The notes: generated by a model not told the origin, from the letters alone. Shown: positions 26,843 through 36,473, numbered from the stretch's first letter. The stretch is 64,000 nt of DNA from Albidovulum sp. (GCA_030837825.1 JAUQYB010000091.1:1-64000), one strand, 5' to 3'. Numbers and translations are program-made.

Positions 26843-27828
26843 ATGAAACACCTGCCCCTTGCCAGCGTGCTGGCACTGTCCGTCCTGTCCACCCCCGTCG
26901 TTTCGCAGGACAAGCCGGGCGAGGCGTCACCGCCCGCCCGGTGCTCCAGCCCGCGATAGAAGAGATGTTCCAGGCCCGCATCATCTTTCGCGCGCTGGAA
27001 GACCTCGGCTATACCGTGGCCGAGCCGAACGAAATCCTTGCCCAGACTGCCCATCTGGCGGTCGGATCGGGTGATGCCGACTTCTTTACCGATAGCTGGA
27101 ACACCCTGCACGATGCCTTCTATCAGGAAGCGGGCGGCGACAAGGTGATGAGCAAGGTCGGCACGCTGGTCGAAGGCGCATTGCAGGGCTATCTGGTCGA
27201 CAAGGCCAGCTACGATGCCGGCGTCACCGACCTCGCCATGCTGAAGGACCCCGAGGTCGCCAAGCGCTTCGATGCCGATGGCGACGGCAAGGCCGATCTA
27301 GCGGGCTGCGTCCCGGGCTGGGGCTGCGAGCGCGTGATCGAACATCAACTGACCGAATACGGCCTGCGCGATACCGTCACCCACAACCAGGGCGAATACA
27401 ACGCCATCATCGCCGACACGATCGCCCGCCACAAGAACGGCCAGCCGATCCTTTATTACACCTGGACGCCCTATTGGGTGTCGGGCGCGCTGGTGCCGGG
27501 CAAGGATGTCGAATGGCTGAGCGTGCCCTATACCTCGCTGCCTGACGGCGGAACGGGCAATACCGAATTCGAGGGCAAGAACCTCGGCTTCGCGGTCGAC
27601 AACCTGCGGATCGTCGCGCGCAACGACTTCCTTGATGCCAACCCGGCGGCGAAGAAGCTGTTCGAGGTGGCGAAGATCGACATCAACGACATCTCGGCCG
27701 AAAACAAGCTGATCGCCGACGGCGAGGACAAGTCGGAAGACATCGACAAGCATGTCGCCGACTGGATCGCCACCCACCAGGCGGAATACGACGGCTGGCT
27801 GGCCGAGGCGCGCAAGGCGGCCCAATGA
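26843..27828 (+). pseudogene. ProX-type glycine-betaine ABC transporter binding protein with a frameshift
   Basis: The ATG at 26843 follows AAGGAGAG and encodes a signal peptide (MKHLPLASVLALSVLSTPVVSQ) ending in DKPGE. The frame is then lost, and the body (VTARPVLQPAIEEMFQARIIF, LAGCVPGWGCERVIEHQL, WTPYWVSGALVPGKDVEWL) continues one base out. Adding one G to the GG at 26923-26924 restores DKPGEGVTARPVL and a full ProX-like protein of about 328 residues. ProX binds betaines in the periplasm for an ABC importer. No permease or ATPase gene is next to it, so it is an orphan binding protein. The defect may be a sequencing error. Confidence 0.85.
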
Positions 27829-27846
27829 CTGGCTGACGCGGGCTGG

Positions 27847-27877
27847 AGGGGCCTTCCACGCTGCGGGAGGCCCCTTT
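27847..27877. terminator. Terminator between proX-like gene and convergent LysR
   Basis: AGGGGCCT (27847-27854) pairs perfectly with AGGCCCCT (27868-27875) across a 13-base loop, and TT follows. It lies between the convergent stops of the binding-protein gene and the LysR gene, so it can serve both strands. Confidence 0.65.
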
Positions 27878-27883
27878 GCCTGC

Positions 27884-28807
27884 TCAGGCCCCGGCCGCTG
27901 GCGCGTCGCGCTGCGCCAGAAGCCAGTCGCGGACCTGCGCGGCGGTGCGCGACAGGGCGGCTTCCCTGGGCCAGATCACGTGAAAGTCCTTGCCGGTGAC
28001 CAGCGTGTGTCCGGTCAGCCGCACCAGCACGCCCTTGGCCACCAGCCCGTCGATCAGGTGCCGCCATCCCAGTGCCACGCCCTGACCTTCGATCACCGAC
28101 TGCACCACCAGCACGTAATCGTTGATCTGCAAGCCCCGGGGCACCGCCGCGGCGGCAATGCCAAGCGATGCGAACCAGTCCTTCCAGGTCGCGGCCGACC
28201 GGAAGGGTTCGTCCAGATGGATCAGCGGATGGGACAGAAGATCCGCCGCCGCCGCTGGCCGCGGCGCGCGGGCCAGATAGCCCGCGGCGCAGACCGGATA
28301 GATTTCCTCGGGGGCAAGCGCCTCGGCGTGATAGCGCGGCCAGTCGGCCGGCATCCCGCCGCGGATGCCCAGCGGGATGCCTTCGCCGACCAGGTCCAGG
28401 TCATGGTCCGAGGTCTGGATGCGCAGGTCGACCCCGGGCAGGTCGGCGCGGAACCGTTCCATCCGCGGCACCATCCAGTAGGCGGCGAAGGCGGTGGAAC
28501 AGGCCAGCGTCACATGCCCGCCGGTCGCCGCCGCCCGCAGCCCCTGGGCCGAGCGCTGGATGTGCTGGAGCCCGATCGAGACATCGGCATGGAAGCGCTG
28601 GCCGGCTTCGGTCAGGCGCACGCGGCGGTATTCGCGCAGGAACAGGGCTGTCCCCAACTGGTCCTCCAGCCGCGCGACGGCATAGGACACCGCCGCCTGG
28701 GTCATCCCCAGTTCGCGCGCGGCGGCGCTGAAGCTCGACAGCCGGCCGGCCGCCTCGAACACGGTCAGGCTGTTGAGCGAGGGCAGGAGACGGCGCAGGG
28801 TATCCAT
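27884..28807 (-). CDS. LysR-family regulator (GcvA-like), divergent from the MttB-like gene
   Basis: This 307-residue regulator has the HTH segment PSLNSLTVFEAAGRLSSFSAAARELGMTQAAVSYAVARLEDQLG. Its effector domain includes CSTAFAAYWMVPRMERFRADLPGVDLRIQ, usual in GcvA-like members. Its start codon lies 93 bases from the divergent MttB-family gene, with an inverted repeat in between. It is therefore the likely regulator of that methyltransferase and of itself. The C-terminus converges with the proX-like gene across a terminator. Confidence 0.9.
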   Translation of the reverse strand: MDTLRRLLPSLNSLTVFEAAGRLSSFSAAARELGMTQAAVSYAVARLEDQLGTALFLREYRRVRLTEAGQRFHADVSIGLQHIQRSAQGLRAAATGGHVTLACSTAFAAYWMVPRMERFRADLPGVDLRIQTSDHDLDLVGEGIPLGIRGGMPADWPRYHAEALAPEEIYPVCAAGYLARAPRPAAAADLLSHPLIHLDEPFRSAATWKDWFASLGIAAAAVPRGLQINDYVLVVQSVIEGQGVALGWRHLIDGLVAKGVLVRLTGHTLVTGKDFHVIWPREAALSRTAAQVRDWLLAQRDAPAAGA

Positions 28808-28820
28808 AAATGCAGATTAT
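28806..28820. promoter_or_regulatory. Possible LysR binding box (ATAA-N7-TTAT)
   Basis: ATAA-N7-TTAT at 28806-28820 fits the T-N11-A layout of LysR sites. It overlaps the start codon of the LysR gene and lies 80 bases before the MttB-like ATG, a usual place for autoregulation. The arms are only four bases long, so this is a weak call. Confidence 0.3.
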
Positions 28821-28900
28821 CAACCTGATGAAACTTTTCCAGCGTTACACCATGCGGGCAGCGGGATTATCTTCACGGGGATTTATCAAGGGGCCATATC

Positions 28901-30469
28901 ATGCCGGACGGGGATGTCAGCAGCCAGGATAGCAGACGCCAGCGCGGCGGCCGGTCGCAGCGGCGCGAGGCGCGGGCGCAGGGCAGTGTCGTGCACCGGC
29001 CCTATATCGTCCGCAATATCCCCACCTATGACATCCTGTCGGACGAAAGCCTGACCCGGATCGAGGCGACTGCCGACCGCATCCTGGCCGAGATCGGGAT
29101 CGAGCTGCGGGAAGACGCCGAGGCGATGCGGCTTTACCGCGATGCCGGGGCAAAGGTCAGCGACGTTTCCGAAGGCGTCTGGCGGCTGAAGTTCGAACCC
29201 GGGATGCTGCGCGAAATCCTGAAGACCGCGCCGGCCGAATTCACGCAAGTGGCCCGCAACCCGGCCAACAGCGTGCGGATCGGCGGCAGGAACGTGGTCT
29301 TCGCGCCGTCCTACGGCAGCCCCTTCGTCATGGATCTCGACCGTGGCCGCCGCTACGGCACGATCGAGGATTTCCAGAACTTCGTGAAGCTTTCCCAGTC
29401 CTCGCCCTGGCTGCACCATTCCGGCGGCACGGTGTGCGAGCCCACGGACGTGCCGGTGAACAAGCGGCATCTGGACATGGTCTATGCCCATATCCGCTAT
29501 TCCGACCGGGCCTTCCTTGGTTCGATCACCGCCGCCGAACGCGCGGCCGACAGCGTTGAGATGTGCCGCATCCTGTTCGGTGCCGATTTCGTCGACCGGA
29601 ACTGCGTCATCATGGGCAACTTCAACACCACCTCGCCCCTGGTCCTGGATGGGGTGACGACCGCGGGCATCCGCACCTATGCGGCAGCCAACCAGGGGTC
29701 GATCCACCTGCCGTTCCTGCTGGGGGGTGCGGTGGCGCCGCTGACCACCGCCGGCATGGTGGCGCAGGGGCTGGCGGAATCGATGGCCTCCTGCGCGCTG
29801 GCGCAGCTTGTGCGGCCGGGTGCGCCGACGATCCTTGCAAGCTTCTTCTCGTCCATGTCGCTCAGGTCCGGGTCGCCCACCTTCGGCACGCCCGAGCCGG
29901 CCATCGGCTCGCTGGCGATGGGCCAGCTCGCGCGGCGGCTGAACCTGCCGCTGCGCTGCGCCGGCAACTTCAGCACCTCGAAGCTGCCCGACGGGCAGGC
30001 GATGCAGCAAAGCATGATGTCGATGATGTCCGCCGTGCAGGGTGGCGCGAACTATGTGCTGCATTCGGCCGGCTTCCTCGACGGGCTCCTGTCGATGTCC
30101 TACGAGAAGCTGGTGATGGACACCGACATGTGCGGCGCGCTGCATGCCTACCTCGACGGCATGGCGGTGGACGACGATGCGCTCGGCTTCGACGCGCTGG
30201 CCGAGCTTGGGCCGGGCCAGCATCTGTTCAGCACCCGGCACACGTTGCGCCACTATGAAACCGCATACTGGGATTCGGCACTGGACGACAACCAGCCGTG
30301 GGAGACCTGGGACGAACAGGGCGGGATCGATTCCGCCAAGCGCGCGAATACCCGCTGGAAGGCCCTGCTGGCCCAGTACCAGGCCCCGCCCATCGACGAG
30401 GCGGTGGACGAGGCGCTTCTGGATTTCATCGCGCGCCGCAAGACGGCGATGCCCGACATGTGGTATTGA
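28901..30469 (+). CDS. MttB-family (trimethylamine methyltransferase superfamily) protein without pyrrolysine
   Basis: This is a 522-residue member of the MttB superfamily: RPYIVRNIPTYDILSDESLTRIEATADRIL, then GTPEPAIGSLAMGQLARRLNLPLRC and QGGANYVLHSAGFLDG in the TIM-barrel core. The frame is uninterrupted by TAG, so it belongs to the non-pyrrolysine branch. Known members of that branch demethylate quaternary amines such as glycine betaine or proline betaine. No corrinoid protein or methyltransferase partner is encoded nearby, so the methyl acceptor is unknown. The divergent LysR gene and the ProX-like binding protein suggest a betaine substrate. An AAGGGG site precedes the ATG. The first 25 residues are a polar, arginine-rich extension. 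Confidence 0.88.
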   Translation: MPDGDVSSQDSRRQRGGRSQRREARAQGSVVHRPYIVRNIPTYDILSDESLTRIEATADRILAEIGIELREDAEAMRLYRDAGAKVSDVSEGVWRLKFEPGMLREILKTAPAEFTQVARNPANSVRIGGRNVVFAPSYGSPFVMDLDRGRRYGTIEDFQNFVKLSQSSPWLHHSGGTVCEPTDVPVNKRHLDMVYAHIRYSDRAFLGSITAAERAADSVEMCRILFGADFVDRNCVIMGNFNTTSPLVLDGVTTAGIRTYAAANQGSIHLPFLLGGAVAPLTTAGMVAQGLAESMASCALAQLVRPGAPTILASFFSSMSLRSGSPTFGTPEPAIGSLAMGQLARRLNLPLRCAGNFSTSKLPDGQAMQQSMMSMMSAVQGGANYVLHSAGFLDGLLSMSYEKLVMDTDMCGALHAYLDGMAVDDDALGFDALAELGPGQHLFSTRHTLRHYETAYWDSALDDNQPWETWDEQGGIDSAKRANTRWKALLAQYQAPPIDEAVDEALLDFIARRKTAMPDMWY

Positions 30470-30486
30470 CCGCGCCTGACAGAGGA

Positions 30487-30508
30487 CGGCCCCACGACAA
30501 TGGGGCCG
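30487..30508 (+). terminator. Hairpin after the MttB-like gene
   Basis: CGGCCCCA, loop CGACAA, TGGGGCCG forms a perfect eight-base stem 18 bases after the stop codon. There is no T-run. The rest of the gap to tRNA-Pro (30509-30762) shows no gene that I can support. Confidence 0.45.
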
Positions 30509-30762
30509 CCCGGACTAACCCTGGTCAGGGCATCCGGGCGCCCTGAATCCCCGCGGCCCTTCCCTCGAACCGCAGGGTTGGCCGAGGCATCCGGACGGCG
30601 GCGAGACGACCACGGGCCTGCGCCCGCCGGCCGCGAAAGCCGCACCCGCCCTGCTTGCCCGCTGATGACCCGACGCCCGGCCGCCGATCCGGCAGGCGAA
30701 AGACGGGCATCCCGATGCCGCCACCCGGACGGCCCATGCCTGATCTTTCGGGATTGGATAAT

Positions 30763-30839
30763 TGGTCGGAGCGAGAGGATTCGAACCTCCGACCCCCTGC
30801 TCCCGAAGCAGGTGCGCTACCAGGCTGCGCTACGCTCCG
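30763..30839 (-). tRNA. tRNA-Pro (anticodon CGG)
   Basis: The minus strand folds as a standard 77-nt cloverleaf. The acceptor starts CGGAGCG and ends CGCTCCG-A-CCA with CCA encoded. The anticodon arm is CCTGC-TTCGGGA-GCAGG, giving anticodon CGG, and the T-loop is GGTTCGAATCC. It lies between the methyltransferase and a convergently placed transporter gene. Confidence 0.96.
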
Positions 30840-30901
30840 ACCTTTGCCGGGCGGGGTTACCGATTCCGCGGGCCTTTGGCAAGGGGGCAGAGGCCGCTCT
30901 C

Positions 30902-31882
30902 TCACGAAACCCCGGTGCCGCGCCCGCTGAACAGCCGTTGCAACACGCTCGACTTCGGCGTGGTGGCGGTGTCGGTCCGGCCCCGCGCCTCGGTCACCGG
31001 GCGATGGGCCGAAGCGCCGGTGCGGGTCTCGCGGAAAACGATGTAGAGACCCGAGGCGATGATGACAGTGGCGCCAAGCACCGTCGCCCCGTCAAGCCCC
31101 TCGTCGAAAAGCATATATCCGTAGGCGGTGGCCCAGAGGATCTGGGAATACTGCATCGGCGCGACGATCGCCGCCTCGCCCGCCCGGTAGGCGAGGATCA
31201 CGAGGAAGGAGGCGGTCAGCCCGAAGGCCGCGATAACCGCCATCAGCCCGAGGTCATGAAGCACCATCGGCCGGTAGACGAACGGCAGCGCAAGCCCGGT
31301 GGCGATGAAGTTGCCGACCATCGGATAAAGGAGAAGCACGACCGAGCGCTCGTCCGCGCCGATCTTGCGCACGATGACCGAGGCGGTGGCGCCGCAGACG
31401 GCCGCCGCCATCGCCGCGGCATGGCCCCAGGCCAGGTCCGCCTGCCCCGGCCTGAGCACGATGATCACGCCGACAAGGCCGACAAGCACCGCCGCCCAAC
31501 GCCGGGCGCGAACCCTTTCGCCGAGGATCGGGATGGCCAGGATGGTGATGATCAGCGGCGAGGCGAAGAGGATGACATAGACCTGCGCCAAGGGCAGCAC
31601 CGAGAAGGCGTAGAAGGCGGTGAGGCCGGTGACGACGGTAAGCACGGTCCGGAACAGGATCCAGCCGGGGTGCCGCGGCCTGAGCGAGCCTTCGCGCGCA
31701 TCGTTCAGCATGATGACCGCGACGGGCGGAAAGCTCAGGAGCGAGCCGAAGAAGACGATCTGGAACGGCGAATAGCTGGCCCCAAGCGTCTTCACCACCG
31801 CGTCGTGCGTGGAGAAGATGCCCATCGCTATCAGCGCGAAGATCGTTCCGCGAAAATTGTGGTGCGCCATCTGGGGCGTCAT
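30902..31882 (-). CDS. EamA/DMT-family transporter
   Basis: This is a 326-residue membrane protein with ten helices in two EamA repeats: GTIFALIAMGIFSTHDAVVKTLGASYSPFQIVFFGSLLS, and later APMQYSQILWATAYGYMLFDE, typical of the S-adenosylmethionine/RhtA-like branch of DMT exporters. The C-terminal 45 residues are polar (TRTGASAHRPVTEARGR). Starts at 31882 or 31870 are both possible. It is divergent from the phosphate cotransporter gene. Confidence 0.87.
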   Translation of the reverse strand: MTPQMAHHNFRGTIFALIAMGIFSTHDAVVKTLGASYSPFQIVFFGSLLSFPPVAVIMLNDAREGSLRPRHPGWILFRTVLTVVTGLTAFYAFSVLPLAQVYVILFASPLIITILAIPILGERVRARRWAAVLVGLVGVIIVLRPGQADLAWGHAAAMAAAVCGATASVIVRKIGADERSVVLLLYPMVGNFIATGLALPFVYRPMVLHDLGLMAVIAAFGLTASFLVILAYRAGEAAIVAPMQYSQILWATAYGYMLFDEGLDGATVLGATVIIASGLYIVFRETRTGASAHRPVTEARGRTDTATTPKSSVLQRLFSGRGTGVS

Positions 31883-32030
31883 GTGCCGCTCGTTCAACCC
31901 GCGTGATTGCGCAACCAATGGACGCAGCCGCCGCCGAGCACAAGCCCCGGCCAGGGGTCCCCGCCCACGCGGGCCATTGCGCGGCGGGCCGGGCGCGGCG
32001 AAACTCCGCCCGGAACTGGACGGCAGGGCG

Positions 32031-33629
32031 ATGACCGGCGATATTTCGATCCTTCTCGGCGGCACCGGCATGTTTCTTCTGGGCATGCAGTTGATGACCG
32101 GCGCGCTGGCCGACCTCGCCAGCCGCCAGACGCGGGCCGTCCTTCGTCGCGTCACGACCTCGCCCCTGACTGGCGCTGTCGCGGGCGCAGCGACGACGGC
32201 GCTGATCCAGTCCTCCTCGGCGACGCTGGTGATGACGATCGGCTTCGTCGGCGCCGGGCTTCTCAGCTTTCCGCAGGCGATGGGTGTCGTCTTCGGCGCG
32301 AATGTCGGCACGACGGTCACCGGCTGGATGGTCGTCCTGCTCGGCTTCAAGCTCGATCTTGCGCGGCTTGCGCTGCCGCTGCTGTTCGTGGCGGGGCTTT
32401 TGTCGGTGATGGGGCGGGGAGCATGGGGTCGGGCGGGATCGCTCCTTGCCGGGTTCAGCCTGATCTTCCTGGGGCTCGACATGATGCAGACGGGGGCGGC
32501 GGGCTTTCACGACGTGATGCTTTCCGTCGCGCCCACGGCCGACACCCTCTGGGGGCGCTTCCGGCTTCTCCTCCTCGGCGTTGCCGTCACGGTGGTGATC
32601 CAGTCGTCGAGCGCGGGCGTTGCCGCGACGCTGGTGCTTCTGGGATCAGGCGCTATCGGTCTGCCGCAGGCCGCGGCGATGGTGATCGGCATGGACATCG
32701 GCACCACCTTCAAGTCCGTCCTGGCGACGCTTGGAGGATCGCGCGACATGCGGCGGACGGCGATGGCGCACGTGGCTTACAACGTCGTGACCGGGCTCGC
32801 GGCCTTCGCCGTCGTCACCACCGCCGTGCCGGCACTCTCGCGGGTGATGGGCGGCGACGGGCCGGCCGCGCTGGTGGCGTTCCACACGCTCTTCAACCTC
32901 ATGGGCGTGGTGCTGATCCTGCCCTTCACCGACTCCTTCGCGCGGCTGATCGAACGGCTCGTGCCCGGCAGCGGCGCGGCCTTGGGCGACCCCCCCGACC
33001 GCCGCCTGCTCGCCGACGCGCCGGCGGCGCTCGACGCGGCGCGGGGCGCGTCCGATGCCGATGCGGCCGCGCTTTTCGCCGCCCTCGGCGCCCGGCTCGC
33101 GCCCGGCGGCACCGACACGGGCCTGGCGGAAATCGCGCCGCTGATGCGACCGGCGCTTGAAGACCTCGGCACTTATGTCACCCGCATCGCGGTGCCGGAG
33201 GGGCAGGCCGCGCCGCTCGCCCGGCGAACGGCGCTTCTGCACCGGATCGACCACCTCAACCGGCTCTGGCACCGCACCCGGCAGGATGGGCGGATCGCGC
33301 TCCTGCTGTCCGATCCGGATCTGGGGCGAGCGGCGGCGGTCCTCGGCATGGCGCTGCGTCACGCCGCCGCCGCACCTTCCGCCAAGGGCCAGCACCGGCG
33401 GATGAACCGGATCGCCCGTCTCATTGGCGCACGCGCCCTGCGGCTGCGCCGCGCGGCGCTCCTGCGCGAGGACGCGGGGCTTGCCAGCGCCGCAGCGGTC
33501 TTCGCGCAGACCGACGCCATTCGCAGCCTCGAACGCATGGCGCGCCATGCCGAGCGCATCCTGCACTATGGCGAGATCGCCGCGATGGACGTGCCGCCAC
33601 CCGAAGCCGAATGGCCCGAAACCGCCTAG
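32031..33629 (+). CDS. Na+/phosphate cotransporter (NptA/YjbB type) with PhoU-like tail
   Basis: This 532-residue protein has two NptA repeats marked by the duplicated QSSSA motifs (TTALIQSSSATLVMTIGFVGAG and TVVIQSSSAGVAATLVLLGSG). About eight to ten helices precede residue 330. The C-terminal 200 residues are a helical, cytoplasmic PhoU-like domain. It imports phosphate with Na+, or exports it as proposed for YjbB. The start MTGDISILLGGTGMFLLGMQLM at 32031 gives the usual length. It is a single gene, convergent with leuB. Confidence 0.9.
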   Translation: MTGDISILLGGTGMFLLGMQLMTGALADLASRQTRAVLRRVTTSPLTGAVAGAATTALIQSSSATLVMTIGFVGAGLLSFPQAMGVVFGANVGTTVTGWMVVLLGFKLDLARLALPLLFVAGLLSVMGRGAWGRAGSLLAGFSLIFLGLDMMQTGAAGFHDVMLSVAPTADTLWGRFRLLLLGVAVTVVIQSSSAGVAATLVLLGSGAIGLPQAAAMVIGMDIGTTFKSVLATLGGSRDMRRTAMAHVAYNVVTGLAAFAVVTTAVPALSRVMGGDGPAALVAFHTLFNLMGVVLILPFTDSFARLIERLVPGSGAALGDPPDRRLLADAPAALDAARGASDADAAALFAALGARLAPGGTDTGLAEIAPLMRPALEDLGTYVTRIAVPEGQAAPLARRTALLHRIDHLNRLWHRTRQDGRIALLLSDPDLGRAAAVLGMALRHAAAAPSAKGQHRRMNRIARLIGARALRLRRAALLREDAGLASAAAVFAQTDAIRSLERMARHAERILHYGEIAAMDVPPPEAEWPETA

Positions 33630-33654
33630 CCCTCCAGCCCCTGTGGTGCGGCCG

Positions 33655-34761
33655 TCAGAGCGAGGCGTCGAGGGCGGCCACGATCGCGTCGCCCATTCCG
33701 GCGGTGCTCACCGGCTTGCCGCCCTCGGGACCCATCAGGTCGGCGGTGCGCTTGCCGTCGGCCAGCACCCTCTCCACCGCCTTCTCCAGCCGCTCGGCCT
33801 CGGCCCCCTGATCGAAGGAATACCGGAGCGCCATCGCGAACGACAGGATGCAGGCGATCGGGTTGGCCTTGCCCTGCCCGGCGATGTCGGGGGCCGAGCC
33901 GTGGACGGGCTCGTAGAGCGCCTTCGGCCGCCCGTTCGCCATCGGCGCGCCGAGCGAGGCCGAGGGCAGCATCCCGAGGCTGCCGGTCAGCATCGCGGCA
34001 AGGTCCGACAGCAGGTCGCCGAACAGGTTGTCGGTGACGATCACGTCGAACTGCTTCGGCCAGCGGGTCAGCTGCATCGCCCCCGCGTCGGCATACATGT
34101 GCGACAGCGCGACATCGGGGTATTCCTTGTCGTGCACCTCCTGCACCACCTCGCGCCAGAGGATGCCGGATTCCATAACGTTGGCCTTCTCCATCGAGCA
34201 GACCTTGTTCGACCGCCGCCGCGCCAGTTCGAAGGCCGATCGCGCCACGCGGGCGATCTCGGATTCGGTATAGCGCTGGGTGTTGATCCCGACCCGCTCG
34301 TTGCCCTCGGTGAAGATGCCGCGCGGCTCGCCGAAATAGACGCCCGAGGTCAGCTCCCGCACGATCATGATGTCGAGCCCGGCGACGACCTCCTTCTTCA
34401 GCGAGGAGAAATCCGCGAGCGCGTCGAAGCATTGGGCCGGGCGGAGGTTGGCATAAAGGTCCATCTCCTTGCGCAGGCGCAGAAGCCCCCGCTCCGGCTT
34501 CACGCTGAAATCCAGCTTGTCGTATTTCGGCCCGCCGACCGCGCCCAGAAGGACCGCGTCGACCGCCTGTGCCTTCGCCATCGTCTCGTCGGTCAGGGGC
34601 GTGCCGTGCGCGTCATAGGCGCAGCCGCCGACCAGGTCCTCGCTGACGTCGAAGCGGAGCCCGCGCCTGTCGCCGAGCCAGGCGATGATCTTCTTCACCT
34701 CGGCCATGACGTCCGGGCCGATGCCGTCGCCGGCGAGGATGAGGAGGGACGGATTGGCCAC
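33655..34761 (-). CDS. leuB: 3-isopropylmalate dehydrogenase
   Basis: LeuB oxidises and decarboxylates 3-isopropylmalate in leucine synthesis. The protein has 368 residues, the expected length. Family motifs are clear: [16 protein letters not shown], the substrate-arginine region [52 protein letters not shown], and [20 protein letters not shown]. It stands alone here without leuCD, and is convergent with the phosphate transporter gene. Confidence 0.97.
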   Translation of the reverse strand: MANPSLLILAGDGIGPDVMAEVKKIIAWLGDRRGLRFDVSEDLVGGCAYDAHGTPLTDETMAKAQAVDAVLLGAVGGPKYDKLDFSVKPERGLLRLRKEMDLYANLRPAQCFDALADFSSLKKEVVAGLDIMIVRELTSGVYFGEPRGIFTEGNERVGINTQRYTESEIARVARSAFELARRRSNKVCSMEKANVMESGILWREVVQEVHDKEYPDVALSHMYADAGAMQLTRWPKQFDVIVTDNLFGDLLSDLAAMLTGSLGMLPSASLGAPMANGRPKALYEPVHGSAPDIAGQGKANPIACILSFAMALRYSFDQGAEAERLEKAVERVLADGKRTADLMGPEGGKPVSTAGMGDAIVAALDASL

Positions 34762-34899
34762 GGGCGGCTCCCTGCAATCTGTGGAAAGGTTCCCGCCCGC
34801 CTAGCCAAAGCCCGGCCTCCGGTCAAGCGGCCCGAGGGTGCTTGCCGGGTGCTTGCCCCCGGCCCCGTCCCGCCCCAGACTGTGCAGGACGGAGGCCCC

Positions 34900-35688
34900 A
34901 TGAACATTCTCGATCTCGATGACATCCACATCCATTGCCGCGAGGACGGCGACCCGGCCGGGCCGCCGGTGGTCTTCGCCAACGCGCTCGGCACCGATCT
35001 CCGGCTCTGGGACAGGGTGGTGCCGCTCTTGCCGAAGGGCCTTCGCCTGATCCGCTACGACATGCGCGGCCACGGCCTGTCGTCCTGCCCTCCCGGCCCC
35101 TATGCCATGGGTGCGCTGGTGCGCGACGCCGAGCGGCTGCTGGAGGCCGTGGGCGTGCGCGATTGCGTCTTCGTCGGCCTCTCCCTCGGCGGCATGGTCG
35201 CGCAGGGCCTTGCGGTGAAGCGGCTCGATCTGGTGCGCGCGATGGTGCTTTCGAACACCGCCACCAAGATCGCCACGCCCGCCGTCTGGGCCGAAAGGAT
35301 CGCCGCCGTCCGCGCCGGCGGGATCGAAGCGGTGGCGGAGGCGACGATGCAGCGCTGGTTCTCGAAGCCCTTCCGCGAAACGCCCCAGATGCAGGGCTGG
35401 CGCAACATGCTGGTGCGCCAGCCCGTGGAGGGCTACCTCGGCGCGATGGCGGCGATCTCGGGGACGGATCTCTACACGCCGACCTCAGGGCTCACGCTGC
35501 CCACGCTGGTGATCGCGGGGGCGGAGGACGGCTCGACCCCGCCCGACCTCGTGCGCGAGACCGCGGAACTGATCAAGGGCGCGCGGTTCGAGCTGATCCG
35601 CGGGGCCGGCCATGTCCCGCCGGTGGAGAAGCCCGCGGAATACGCCGGGCTCCTGCGCGGCTTCCTGAGCGGCATCGGGCACCTCTGA
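34900..35688 (+). CDS. pcaD: 3-oxoadipate enol-lactonase
   Basis: This 262-residue alpha/beta hydrolase acts late in the beta-ketoadipate pathway. The nucleophile elbow is GLSLGG (about Ser99), the oxyanion region is VVFANALGTDLRLWD, and the catalytic His is in GAGHVPPVEKP. The sequence YDMRGHGLSSCPPGPYAMGALVRD is the PcaD signature. Other pca genes are not in the window, so assignment rests on similarity. The next hydrolase gene starts one base after its stop. Confidence 0.85.
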   Translation: MNILDLDDIHIHCREDGDPAGPPVVFANALGTDLRLWDRVVPLLPKGLRLIRYDMRGHGLSSCPPGPYAMGALVRDAERLLEAVGVRDCVFVGLSLGGMVAQGLAVKRLDLVRAMVLSNTATKIATPAVWAERIAAVRAGGIEAVAEATMQRWFSKPFRETPQMQGWRNMLVRQPVEGYLGAMAAISGTDLYTPTSGLTLPTLVIAGAEDGSTPPDLVRETAELIKGARFELIRGAGHVPPVEKPAEYAGLLRGFLSGIGHL

Positions 35689-35689
35689 A

Positions 35690-36400
35690 ATGGCGGCGTT
35701 CCTGCTTGTCCACGGCTCCTGCCACGGCGCCTGGTGCTGGCGCGAGGTGATCCCGGCGCTTGAGGCGCTCGGCCACACCGCCCGCGCCATCGACCTGCCG
35801 GCGCATGGCGAGGACCGGACGGCGCCGGCCGCCGCCACGCTCGACGGCTACGTCGAGGCGATCATCGCGGCGATCGACGCGCCGGTGACGCTGGTCGCCC
35901 ATTCCGCCGCCGGCTACCCGGCGACGCTTGCCGCCGGGCGCGCACCCGGCCGCATCCGCCGGCTGGTCTACCTCTCAGCCTATGTTCCCGCGCCGGGGCT
36001 GTCGCTGGTCGACATGCGCAGGGCGGGGCCGCGCCAGCCGCTCCGGGGCGTAATGCGGGCGGACCCCGGCGGGGTGACCTACACCGCCGATCCGCAGAAG
36101 GCCGCCGCGGTCTTCTATCACGACTGCCCGCCGGAGGCCGTGGCCTTCGCGCTGCCCCGCCTCTGCCCCGAGCCGATCCGGCCGCAGTCCACCCCGCTGC
36201 CAGCCGGTGCCACCGTGCCGGCCATCGACTGCCACTACATCCTCTGCGAGGACGACCGCACCATTCCGCCGGAATACCAGGCAGAGATGGCCCGCCCCCT
36301 GCCTTCCTGCACGCTCCACCGGCTGGTCTCGGGGCATTCGCCCTTCTTCTCCATGCCGACAGCGCTCGCCGGCCTGCTCGACGCCATCGCCCGGGGCTGA
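35690..36400 (+). CDS. Alpha/beta hydrolase (salicylate-esterase/hydroxynitrile-lyase-like fold)
   Basis: This is a 236-residue hydrolase beginning AAFLLVHGSCHGAWCWREVIPALEALGHTARAIDLPAHG, the signature of the EstC/hydroxynitrile lyase-like subgroup. The nucleophile is the Ser in VAHSAAGYPA, and the catalytic His lies in VSGHSPFFSMP. It starts one base after the pcaD stop, so the two are co-transcribed. The substrate is unknown; small esters are likely. Confidence 0.86.
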   Translation: MAAFLLVHGSCHGAWCWREVIPALEALGHTARAIDLPAHGEDRTAPAAATLDGYVEAIIAAIDAPVTLVAHSAAGYPATLAAGRAPGRIRRLVYLSAYVPAPGLSLVDMRRAGPRQPLRGVMRADPGGVTYTADPQKAAAVFYHDCPPEAVAFALPRLCPEPIRPQSTPLPAGATVPAIDCHYILCEDDRTIPPEYQAEMARPLPSCTLHRLVSGHSPFFSMPTALAGLLDAIARG

Positions 36401-36473
36401 CCCCTTTCCTTCGGCCCTTCCGCCGGATACTGTGCCGCGCCCGGCGGACCCTTCCGCGCCAGCCGGGACTTCC

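Noticed and set aside
28901..30469. Pyrrolysine-type trimethylamine methyltransferase
   Set aside because: No in-frame TAG occurs, and no pyl genes or corrinoid protein are nearby; it belongs to the non-pyrrolysine branch.
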